The translations under genes and the position numbers were made by a program. The notes beneath the pieces were generated by a model. That model had not been told where the DNA came from, ran no database searches, and saw nothing but the letters and a program-made list of their open reading frames with translations. From the NCBI GenBank assembly GCA_002943765.1, contig PQWQ01000004.1, positions 1,922,001 to 1,986,000 on the forward strand: DNA of 64,000 bases, given 5' to 3'. The stretch is from Psoroptes ovis. Taxonomy: Eukaryota > Arthropoda > Arachnida > Sarcoptiformes > Psoroptidae. Positions 14,131-23,480 of this stretch are shown piece after piece. Position 1 is the first letter of the stretch, and the number at the start of each line of letters is the position of its first letter.

Positions 14131-17100
14131 AAATATTTTGATTTTTAGATCCATTTTACTTTTTGATTCATATTATTTTGAATAGTGGCGATTTCAACTA
14201 TACGAATTTTCAAACCATACAAATTTTCGAGTTAATTTTCATTGGCTTCAAACACATTATTTAGCCAATTGCCGCCGCCGCCGCCAACAACAACAACAAA
14301 AAACTAAACACCCCCAAATCTAACTTCGAACTGAAACGACAACGACAAAATAGAAATATGTTATTTGTCATATAAAATGTAGCTTCTTGATTTTCATTGT
14401 CATTAATATTATTATTTTTTGATTCTGTTTTGTTTTGCTGTTGTTTCGTTGATTGTTTTGGAGTTTATTATTTGTGGATTCTGTGTTGTTGTTGATTCTT
14501 GATTGTTTTACATTTATATCTCTCATTCGCTTATTCACTCTCAATATCCCTACTTTTCAATGCTTTAATCATTCATTGTTATGTTTCGTTTCATGTCGAT
14601 TAATTAAAAGAATGTTAAATAGTTGGTTGATCATCATCATCATCATCATTTGATTGTTTTTTTCTAGTTTAGATCATTATTCATTATATTTTCTCCATTA
14701 CAATTTCAATGTTTTTTTTTGCTTCATTCTTCATTTATTGTTGTTTAGGGGTTGTTGTTGTTGTTGATCAATTCATTATTATTTGGTCGGTTGGCTTGTT
14801 TTTTGTTTGTCTCGTTTTCGTTTAGTATCACTTGCGCTGATTTCTCGTACAGTTTGATTCGTTGAATCTTTGTTTTGATTGTTTTTTTTGGGGTTTTATT
14901 GCCGGCTATCTCTACGAGTTTTATTCGCTCCCATTATCATATGGTTTCAAATTTTCTATTTCGTATAAATAGATTGTTTATTTGTTTTTGTTTTCATTTA
15001 CGTAGGGAGCAATGATAATAATGACATTGATAATGTTAATATTCTAAAGTATTTTCTATGAAATCATTTCATTGAATTTACTTCTATGACTTTTCAGGGA
15101 AAGAACATAAAAAAAAATTCCACAGAAATTGATTTAAAATAAATAAATTATCTCTTATATTTGTTTTGTTTTGAATTTCAAATTTTGAATTTTTAAATTT
15201 AATTTTCGTATTTACATTAAAATTTGAAATTCAAAATCAAATTGAATAATATCATTGATATAATTTAAAATTGAAAAATTAAAATTTAATAGAACAAAAA
15301 AAAAAATGTTCGCCAATCTGAAATAAAAATATTCAGAATAAATATTGAATTATTTTTTCTGGTCATTTTCTTCCATTCAAGTTTTTCAGGGTGAATATCA
15401 AATGGAATAATAATCTTGAATAATAAAATAAAATGGAAATGAAGTCAATGTTGAAGTCGGAGTTGGAGTTGTGATTTGAAATTATGATTGAAATCGGAAT
15501 AAAAAACAAAAAAAACATAACGACATTATTTGCTTTGATTTTTTTTTTTTTTTTTTGGATACCAAACAACAATCCATAATAACAGTAACAAAGAACAAAC
15601 AACAACCAAACGAAACAAATGAAATGAATGAATCTATGAACAAATATAACCTGAAAAAAAGCAGAAAAAAAATTTGCCTGAAATTTGTTTATTTGAATTT
15701 GATGAAATATTAATCTTGTTGTACGACAACAACAGCAGCAGCAATGACTAAATGCTAAATAATAATAATAATCAGAAACTAAACAAAATGCATTATTAAT
15801 ATTATTGTTATGAGTTATTGTTTCATTATATGTTTAAGTAAAAATAATAAGAAGGAAAAAATACACATGAATATATATTGAAATGTATTCATTCATTTTT
15901 TTGCATTGAATTTTCTTGATTCTTGTATATTCTGTAAACGTGTATCATAGGATATTGGTGCTTCGATTGTCCATTCGATATTCTCCAAAAAATTCGATTC
16001 ATTTCATTTTTGGTAAGGCTTTTTCATGCTGCTTTTTTCACTTTTTCATTTCTTCATCATCATCATCATTGAATTAGAATGGCTGATTCAAAATGAATGA
16101 AAATAACGACCAAAAAATTATCCACGATACAGAGCAGCATCGAAAAATAAAGATTTATCATTATTACTATCATGAATTATGCACTGAAAAAACAAAAACA
16201 AATCATCTTTGAGAATCAATATTGAGGAATAACAGCAACGATAGCATTAACGATGATGAAGTAATCATGACGATGTCGATGATGACTATGAAAAAATTCG
16301 ATGCAAAATACATTATTTGTATTAATAAAATATAAACAACAACAACGATAATCAAAGGAAGAAAAGATTTGATCCGATTTTTCGTATTCAAACAACCAAA
16401 CAAACAAAAAGAATTTCTCATATGATCATTATCATTAATATAATCATTGTTAATGGTCAAGAATCTATTCAATATTATCGAATAGCCAATATGCAGTTGC
16501 CTTGACTACCGAAAATTACCAAAAATTCAAATTCAAATTGAATTCATCGGAAAAAAAGGTGGAAAATTGAAATTATATTAATATATTAATAAAGGAGTCC
16601 AAAATTTTGAAAGCCATATTAAATAATCATGATAATGGCTTCGAAGAAAAAAAAATAATTCATCATCATCGACATCATTTGGATGATTTCAATAATGATT
16701 ATTAATAATTGTAAAATTGATATTTGATAATAATATCAATTTCATGGTTTATTCATTTCATTTCTGTGTTTTTGATGAATGATAAATGATTAATGATGAT
16801 CAGTAAATTGAAATTCTAATAAGATATCATGAATATATGATACATGAAGAGAGATACATTAAGAGAAATTGATTATCATAATCATTAAAAATGGATTCAA
16901 CGGATTAATCCATCTTGGCTTGTTTAATGTTTGAATTCAATTTTCTCAGCTGAAATTAATAAAAATTAATGTTGAAAATTAATATAAAAATTCATGATAA
17001 AATTAATAAAATTCAAAAAGATAAAAATCGATGAAATCAACTGATTCAACTCTCATTTTGTTGTTGTTGCTGCATGCATATATGCATGGATATTTGTATT

Positions 17101-18400
17101 TAATCATGTAAATTTTCAATGGAAAAATGATGAAAATTTCGGCGATAATTAAATCACCATGATTCGTTGCTTTTTCGTTGCTTCCATTCGATTATGAATA
17201 AATGAATGATGATCATTATTCCATTATCATTTTCGCCATTCATTTTTACATTCAATATTAATCAATTTTCTACTCTTTTCTCACTGTTTTTTTTTCAATT
17301 AATGCAGAATTTCTTCTCGTTTTCATCCATTCATTCATTCATTTTTCACTGCGTTATCATTAATTGATTAATTCTGCCAAATTAGATAGCGTTAGATACA
17401 GATACATGCTAACGATGAAGCTTACTGATTAATTTCTATTTGAAATTTCAATACATTTTCATTCAAAGTCTTTGTATGTAAGTGTATGTGTATGCAAGAT
17501 CATTATCATTCCGCTATCATTTTGTCAATATTTCATACTCGTTATTGATAACAATATTGTTACAATTATTATTATAATTCTCATCGAAAATTCAGCGAAA
17601 ATCATTGGTGAAAATAATCGAGAGAAAAAAATGATTTACATATCATTGCCATTGTAATATTAATTAATCAATCGTTTCGATTCGATATCAGCCGTTTCGG
17701 TTAGTTTTTATTGTGTAATTTATTTTTGAGGTCAAAAATTATTCTTATCATCATTCAGGCTATAAAAAAAATCACAAAAAAGAATATTTGTACATTTTCA
17801 TATTTTGAAATGATAATAATAATTTTGGAATAATAAAAAAGAAACAATGTAATTTAATATACAAAAAAATGAATATTGAACTATTACCGATATTCGATAA
17901 AATATTTCGATATTGAAATTTCGATGAATTCAAGTCGATAATCTTCCAAACAAAAACATAAAATTTGATCATAAAAATCCCCCCCCAAAAAAAATACGAT
18001 AAAATAGATGAATAAACAATAAAAAACTACAAATTATACTTGCCGATTCATATATGATCGACGATAATAAACAATAAATCAATCAATTTTAATATAAAAA
18101 ATGAAAATTTCATCATATTTCATAAATTTTACCGAGCCACACATCTTTATAAATATCGAATGTTTATTTATTTGTTTTGTTCATTTATTTGTTTATTTAA
18201 TCATCAATTAAACAAACACCAAAAACACCAAACACAAGCTAAAATGCTATTAGAATGATAAAGTGAAATTCTTATCAAAAAAGTTTGCAAAGTTTGTTAG
18301 TAAAAGTCGACAATAACCTTAAACATTTCACAGCGTAAAACAATGGCATCATCATTCATTCATTATTTTGTTTTCATTCATTAATTTTGCCTTAATCCGT
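14131..18400. other. AT-rich non-coding stretch
   Basis: No supportable gene. Visible items are a (CCG)4-(CAA)5 triplet run near 14268-14300, long T-runs, a perfect inverted repeat at 15169-15236, and an ATGCAT-rich palindromic patch near 17070-17090. A TATA-like motif (TATAAATAG) sits near 14965, but nothing downstream looks like a gene start. Confidence 0.5.
15169..15236. repeat. Perfect 18-bp inverted repeat with 32-bp spacer
   Basis: TTTTGAATTTCAAATTTT at 15169-15186 is exactly reverse-complemented at 15219-15236. The arms are AT-only apart from one G or C. Such foldbacks can arise by chance in AT-rich DNA, but 18 perfect pairs with a short spacer is more than most of the surroundings show. 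No target-site duplication was seen. Confidence 0.6.
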
Positions 18401-18522
18401 ATTACAACACATCGGAAACTTTGACCATTTATCTCTTTGCAACCTCTGCAAAAAAAAGTTTATCTGAAAATCTTCAAAGAAAACAGAACGGAAAGATTCC
18501 CACCATTAATAATCCGATACCC

Positions 18523-18567
18523 CTGGTAAAACAACTCCTGGTAAAACAATCTCTGGTAAAAAACCCC
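18523..18567. repeat. 15-bp tandem repeat, three copies
   Basis: The unit CTGGTAAAACAACTC occurs at 18523, diverges slightly at 18538 and again at 18553. Because 15 is a multiple of three, one minus-strand frame reads a five-residue repeat (L/V-F-Y-Q-x) three times inside an open stretch of roughly 38 codons. No start codon, splice site or homology supports calling it a gene. Confidence 0.75.
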
Positions 18568-18630
18568 CTCCACCACCCCTCAAAATAAAACCTGAAACAT
18601 CATAAAATACAATTAAGAAAGGATAAAAAT

Positions 18631-18694
18631 TTCGCTTTCTCCCTTTCCTCTGCCCCTTCCTTCACCCTCTTCCCCCTTCATCCTTCCACCCACC
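18631..18694. repeat. Long polypyrimidine tract (C-rich on + strand)
   Basis: About 64 bp that is almost entirely C and T on the + strand, with only a handful of purines. The complementary strand carries five runs of at least three G separated by short loops, which is compatible with G-quadruplex or triplex formation. It is a strong compositional outlier in this AT-rich window. A splice-acceptor role is possible, but no exon follows it. Confidence 0.65.
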
Positions 18695-18760
18695 TAAAGT
18701 TCTATTGTTTTAAATTGTTAAGGGGAAACTGTTTCTTATTGGTTAAACTTGGTGTACATG

Positions 18761-19499
18761 GGAGAAAATCTTCATTTAATTCATTCAAAATTACACATCC
18801 TTATTTTTCCCATCTTTTCCTTGATAATAATCGCATAGAAAATGCTTGATTTTTTCTTGTATTTTCCTCTGTTGCAATTCTTCATTGAAAAATTTCATTA
18901 TCCATGTTGTCATTGTTATTGTTGCTGGTTATTTACAATTATTTTGCATGTGGAAAATGAAATTATTATCACAATTATTATCGTTATTATTATTTACAAT
19001 AAAAAAAGATTGATGATGTTAAATATAACAACAACGACGATTATTATTATTTGTATTATTATTATTATCATTTTGTATTATCATAATTCATTATCATTTT
19101 GAACTTTTTCTCATCTAATATTCTCATTTAAACTTTTGCCTGTGTTCTTTGATATTTTTTTCCACCATTTCTTTTATCATCATTGTTATATCTTGTTTGT
19201 TTAACTTAGTTTTTGTATTCGTTGTTTTTTTCCTTATTCAACTCTTTCATCCTTTATTTTCTTTGAACAAAAATTCTACTTTGCAACTCTTTTTTCTTCC
19301 ATTATCAGTTCATTTCATTTTATTTTTCATTTTTTCACAATGGAAAAAAATGAGAAATGATGCAAAAAAAAGAAAGGCTTAAGATTTTATCATTTTCAAG
19401 CATTCATTTTGTTGTGCAAGAACAAACGATGAAAATAGAAATGGTAAATGAATCAAACGAATTGTCATTGTAACGCATTGTTCAGGGTTCGATTCGGTT
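18761..19499. other. AT-rich non-coding stretch
   Basis: No gene seen. It consists of T-rich and ATT/ATC repeats, including imperfect TTA/ATC arrays at about 18960-19090 that generate spurious open frames on the + strand. Confidence 0.5.
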
Positions 19500-19621
19500 C
19501 TTGTTTTTTTTCTATTTTCTGCCGTCTATTTCCATGAAATTTTGAACAATTTTTTTTCTCAAAAGAAATTGTTCAAAAATTACATGGAAATAGACGGGAA
19601 AATAAGAAAATGAAAAAAAAA
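19500..19621. repeat. Long near-perfect hairpin
   Basis: The left arm carries CCGTCTATTTCCATG followed by an AT-rich segment ending in TTGAACAATTT; the right arm carries AAATTGTTCAA and then CATGGAAATAGACGG. These pair over about 33 bp with one bulge and a mismatch, and extend outward through matching T-rich and A-rich tracts. The apical loop is only a few bases once the flanking T and A runs pair. No target-site duplication or known TIR is visible. It could be a pre-miRNA or hairpin siRNA precursor, or a foldback mobile-element remnant; the sequence alone does not decide. Confidence 0.75.
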
Positions 19622-20478
19622 GATGATCAATGATGTTAAATTGTTGTAAATTTTACTATTTTCATTATTTTGTTAGAATTATTATTGTTGTTCAGAGGAG
19701 AATAATAAATAAAAGTTCTCATCGAAATTGAGGCAAAATGGAAAACTCATCACATCATTAATATTATCAGTGAATCATTTTCTTTTTTTTCAAGCAAACA
19801 ATCAGCAGCCATTGCAGCAGCAGCAGCATCACCGACATCATCGACGACTTCCAAAGCAGAAATAATAACAATAAAAAGCAATAACAAACAAATCAATGTG
19901 AAATGAATCGATTATTTTTAAATTTGAATTTTTTTTTGAATATTCTCTTTTTCAATGATATTATTATTATTTTCATTTTATTTTCTATTGAAAATAATTG
20001 AATAGTGAAGAGATTTTTTGTCGAATCTTTTAGGTCCCTGCTGGTTTTTGTTATGATGGAAAATACTATTGAAAGAATCGAAGAAAAATTGGAAAAATTC
20101 ATTCTTCTCGGGTCTCTCTCCATCTCATGATTCTTCAAAGTCTTTGTCATGTTATTCAATGTTTTTTTTTTGCCTCTGTGAATATTCAATAATATTAATG
20201 TGAATATTACAATTTATTTGTACCAATATTCAATATTCAAAGCAAAATTTACTTGGAAATTTACAAAAATCTTTGCAAACAATTGGTTGAATTCATTTTT
20301 TTTATTTTGCATTGAAAATATTCACCAAAATTCAATGAAATCGATAAAATAGATCGATCAACAATCGAAATCACACTTTTATTTTCCATTTCCATTTTCA
20401 TTTTATTGAGACAAGATAGAAATTTTGATTTTTTCCAATTCTTTTTCATTGTTATTGTCATTATTAATGTTATTATTA

Positions 20479-20488
20479 TTATTATGAT
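20479..20488. repeat. Candidate target-site duplication, left copy
   Basis: TTATTATGAT here is repeated exactly at 23471-23480 on the far side of the retroelement. The left copy lies at the end of a TTA simple repeat, so a chance match is possible. Confidence 0.45.
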
Positions 20489-20616
20489 ATGTTGAAATAG
20501 CCGCTGTTCAGCAAGGTTGTGTGTGTTTTTTCTCAGTGAAATTTTCAACGTTTTGTGCTCCAAATACATAGAAAAAATCAACAAAAAACAACAAATCTGG
20601 CATCAGAAGAAAGGAA

Positions 20617-23427
20617 ATGCCAAGGAGAAAAAACATCCAAAATGCTCCAAGTCCTTCGGAACTCGAACAACAAACAGAAACATCAAACGAAAACGAGATT
20701 TCGCAAGGCAACAATCGAGCAGAACAACAAACAGCTCAATTCGAGCAAGCAAATAGCGCCACTACTATTGAAAGTAGCCAAAACACCGACGATTCCCAAC
20801 AACAACTAACGAAAACTCAAAGGTTAAAAAATATTATCGAGACAATAAATGATGAGACAACAAAAGACAAATGGATGGAAAAGTTATACAATGAAGTATC
20901 AGTAAGCATCGACAGACTACCTAAAGGAGGATGGAAGATAATCCAAGAATCATTTAACAACAAATTCAATGAAAACAAATCAGTTATCGACTTAAGAAAT
21001 TTATACAATCATATCAAGGCCAGAAGACCAATCGACGAAAACACTAACATCAGACGAGATACTAACTACGTAATAAAGAATCCGCAATTATATGTAATGG
21101 TTAAAAATAAATTCAAAGATGCTCTCAAAACAATCAACGAAACAGATGAACAAGAAAGACCAAGAACATCCAAAATCTACAGTGAAGAAATAAAATACGA
21201 AATCATCAATTACATCAATGAAATAATAAGAGAGGAAAAGATTAACGAATCAATAAACGACCTTAATGATATGAATAAAGTATTATACATCTGCCAAAAA
21301 ACATATCAAGAAGTATGCTTAGTGAAAAAAGAACCGAGTAAATGGAAACAGTCAATTGAATCGAAAATAGAAAAACTGCAACAGAAGATAATCTTAATGG
21401 AAGAATACAAATCAAACAATGAAACAAATACAGCAATAATCAGAATATGCAAAAATAACAACATACACTCCAACAACAGAAACGATATTGAAAAATTATT
21501 AGATAAATTCAAAGAGAGAGCAAAAGCATATGAAAAAAGATTAAAAATCAGTGAAAACAGAAATAAGTATCGCAAAGACAACAGAATGTTTGAAGTAAAC
21601 ACAAGCCGATTCTACCGAGAACTAGACGTTACAAATAAGAAAACAATCAATGAAAAGATTGACAGCGATAAAGTGAAAGACTTCTGGGAAGCGATTTGGA
21701 AAAAAACAACGCATAACCCAGAATACGACGAAATAGTCAGTACATTAAAACCAATTGAACTGCATACAGACTTGAGCGATGACAAAATTGAAAAAATCAT
21801 TCAAGTAACCATCGATAAGCTCCCACCATGGAAAGCAGCCGGCGAAGATAGAATATTTAATTTCTTCATCAAAAAATTACACACGCTCCATAAGAAGCTG
21901 ATAGAATTAGTTAAAAAAGCAATCCAACATCCAGAAACAATTAATGAGGAAATGTATAGGGGCCTAACATACCTGCTACCAAAAAAAGAAAATACAATTA
22001 ATCCCAAAGACCTAAGACCCATCACATGTTTGTCCAACATATACAAATTAATCAGTAAAGTAATCACCGAAATATTGTATGAAATCATCGAAATCAACGA
22101 AGTAGTTTCTCCAAATCAACTTGGCACTAAAAGAAGATGTCAAGGCGCGAAACAACAAGCAATATTAAATAAACTAATAAACATGACCAACGACTATAAA
22201 TTAAGCACCAGCTGGATCGACATCCAAAAAGCCTACGACAGCGTTCCCCATACTTACATAATAAGTTGCCTGAATAGAATTAACATCCCACCGAATATAA
22301 TAAACTTCATCGAACGCACGCTACAAAACCAAAAAACCAAACTAGTGATAAATAATCAGATAATAGGAAGTGTAAATATCGAAAATGGAATATTACAGGG
22401 AGACTCACTATCCCCCCTACTTTTTGTTATTGCGATGGAGCCACTTTCGAGAATCTTGAATGAAAGGTGTGCTAAAGTAAAGATAATTAATACAAATATT
22501 GAGACAAACCACGCAATATTCATCGATGATATCAAATTATACGCAAGAAACAAAGATGAGTTAAAGATAATATCTCAACATACACGTGATACATTAAAAA
22601 AAATAGGCTTCATAATTAATGAAGAGAAATCAGCAAACAACATTAACGAAGAAGGAACCTTTGGTCAAATGATCAGCGAGAACGGCTACAAATACCTAGG
22701 AATACTTGAAGACCAAAGTAATGTGATCAAAGAAGAAAATAAAGAATACTTATCAGAAAAGATGAATGATAGGACAGAAAAGCTATGTAACACCAAGTTG
22801 AATGCCAGAAATCTATTTACCGCCATCAACCAATATGTGTTGACTAGCATGAATTATTATCTAGGAATAATCGACTTCCAAGAAAAAGAATTGAAAGAAA
22901 TAGACAATAACATCAAAAGAAGACTTAGAGATAAAAACATAATTAAAAACGCAGCAAATATGGACAGGCTGTACCTGCCCAGAGATAAATTAGGAAGGGG
23001 GCTTCACAACATCGAAGACAGATCCGAGATTATGCTGCTAAATTTGCATGAAAAAATGGCCAACAACCCTGAAACAAGGGAAATAATACTGACTGAAGAA
23101 CGAATGGGCACACAGCTGGGAACGATCAAAACCAGACTGAAACAGAAATACGACCTAGAGGAACACCAAGTGGTCAAAGAAAAAATAATTCAACACCAGA
23201 ACATCAACAGAACCAACAAAATCATGAACATCTCTTCGATGAGATGGACCATGGAGAAAATCGAGACACCTAAACCACCAATGCCCATATCATCATTACC
23301 CTCGGCAATAACCAACATCCCCCGAAAATCTTCTACTCTCAATACGTATATAAATCTTTTCATTTTATTTTATTTTTTATTTATTTTTATTTTCATCCCA
23401 TACATATATATTAATTTCAACATGTAA
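20617..23427 (+). CDS. Reverse transcriptase of a non-LTR-type retroelement (936 aa)
   Basis: The protein would copy the element's RNA into DNA. The start ATG is the first in a frame opened by a TAG at 20569. Residues 1-65 are Q/N-rich and likely disordered. Residues about 84-135 (W106, F113, F117, Y130) weakly recall Myb/SANT DNA-binding folds. Residues about 240-320 are charged and helical. The RT domain spans roughly 400-680: LRPIT at 466-470, motif A WIDIQKAYDSV with D535, motif B GILQGDSLSP at 591-600, motif C FIDD with D637 and D638, so all three catalytic aspartates are kept. The downstream YKYLG (691-695) and DRLYLPR (783-789) blocks fit a family of animal non-LTR RT proteins often annotated as R2-like. 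No APE-type endonuclease is visible upstream, and there is no cysteine after C724, so no CCHC knuckle or R2-type restriction-like endonuclease is evident. The last ~23 residues are an unusual hydrophobic tail encoded by AT-rich DNA. RT identity is sure; clade is not. Confidence 0.93.
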   Translation: MPRRKNIQNAPSPSELEQQTETSNENEISQGNNRAEQQTAQFEQANSATTIESSQNTDDSQQQLTKTQRLKNIIETINDETTKDKWMEKLYNEVSVSIDRLPKGGWKIIQESFNNKFNENKSVIDLRNLYNHIKARRPIDENTNIRRDTNYVIKNPQLYVMVKNKFKDALKTINETDEQERPRTSKIYSEEIKYEIINYINEIIREEKINESINDLNDMNKVLYICQKTYQEVCLVKKEPSKWKQSIESKIEKLQQKIILMEEYKSNNETNTAIIRICKNNNIHSNNRNDIEKLLDKFKERAKAYEKRLKISENRNKYRKDNRMFEVNTSRFYRELDVTNKKTINEKIDSDKVKDFWEAIWKKTTHNPEYDEIVSTLKPIELHTDLSDDKIEKIIQVTIDKLPPWKAAGEDRIFNFFIKKLHTLHKKLIELVKKAIQHPETINEEMYRGLTYLLPKKENTINPKDLRPITCLSNIYKLISKVITEILYEIIEINEVVSPNQLGTKRRCQGAKQQAILNKLINMTNDYKLSTSWIDIQKAYDSVPHTYIISCLNRINIPPNIINFIERTLQNQKTKLVINNQIIGSVNIENGILQGDSLSPLLFVIAMEPLSRILNERCAKVKIINTNIETNHAIFIDDIKLYARNKDELKIISQHTRDTLKKIGFIINEEKSANNINEEGTFGQMISENGYKYLGILEDQSNVIKEENKEYLSEKMNDRTEKLCNTKLNARNLFTAINQYVLTSMNYYLGIIDFQEKELKEIDNNIKRRLRDKNIIKNAANMDRLYLPRDKLGRGLHNIEDRSEIMLLNLHEKMANNPETREIILTEERMGTQLGTIKTRLKQKYDLEEHQVVKEKIIQHQNINRTNKIMNISSMRWTMEKIETPKPPMPISSLPSAITNIPRKSSTLNTYINLFILFYFLFIFIFIPYIYINFNM

Positions 23428-23449
23428 ATAATATTAGATATAAATATGC

Positions 23450-23455
23450 AATAAA
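23450..23455 (+). promoter_or_regulatory. Polyadenylation signal of the retroelement
   Basis: AATAAA lies 23 bp after the RT stop codon and about 15 bp before the right-hand candidate TSD, which is where a retroelement transcript's 3' end would be cleaved. The motif also occurs by chance in AT-rich DNA. Confidence 0.45.
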
Positions 23456-23470
23456 ATCTTTGTAATGTAT

Positions 23471-23480
23471 TTATTATGAT
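23471..23480. repeat. Candidate target-site duplication, right copy
   Basis: TTATTATGAT, identical to 20479-20488. Together the copies bracket the retroelement. Confidence 0.45.

Larger units (their letters stand above)
20489..23470 (+). mobile_element. Non-LTR-type retroelement, apparently full length
   Basis: Roughly 3.0 kb bounded by a 10-bp direct repeat (candidate TSD). It contains a short 5' leader of about 130 bp, one long reverse transcriptase ORF and about 40 bp of 3' sequence ending just after an AATAAA. Composition changes abruptly at both edges: the sense strand is A-rich and uses many more C-ending codons (AAC, ATC, GAC) than the host CAP gene, which prefers AAT and GAT. There are no LTRs, and no poly-A tail of note at the 3' end. 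An uninterrupted ORF suggests recent insertion. Boundaries are inferred from the direct repeat and composition only. Confidence 0.7.

Noticed and set aside
14960..14975. TATAAATAG as a promoter
   Set aside because: Such words are expected often in this composition and no gene start follows.
19487..19500. GGTTCGATTCG, resembling a tRNA B box
   Set aside because: No A box, acceptor stem or cloverleaf could be drawn around it, and the sequence directly enters the long hairpin.
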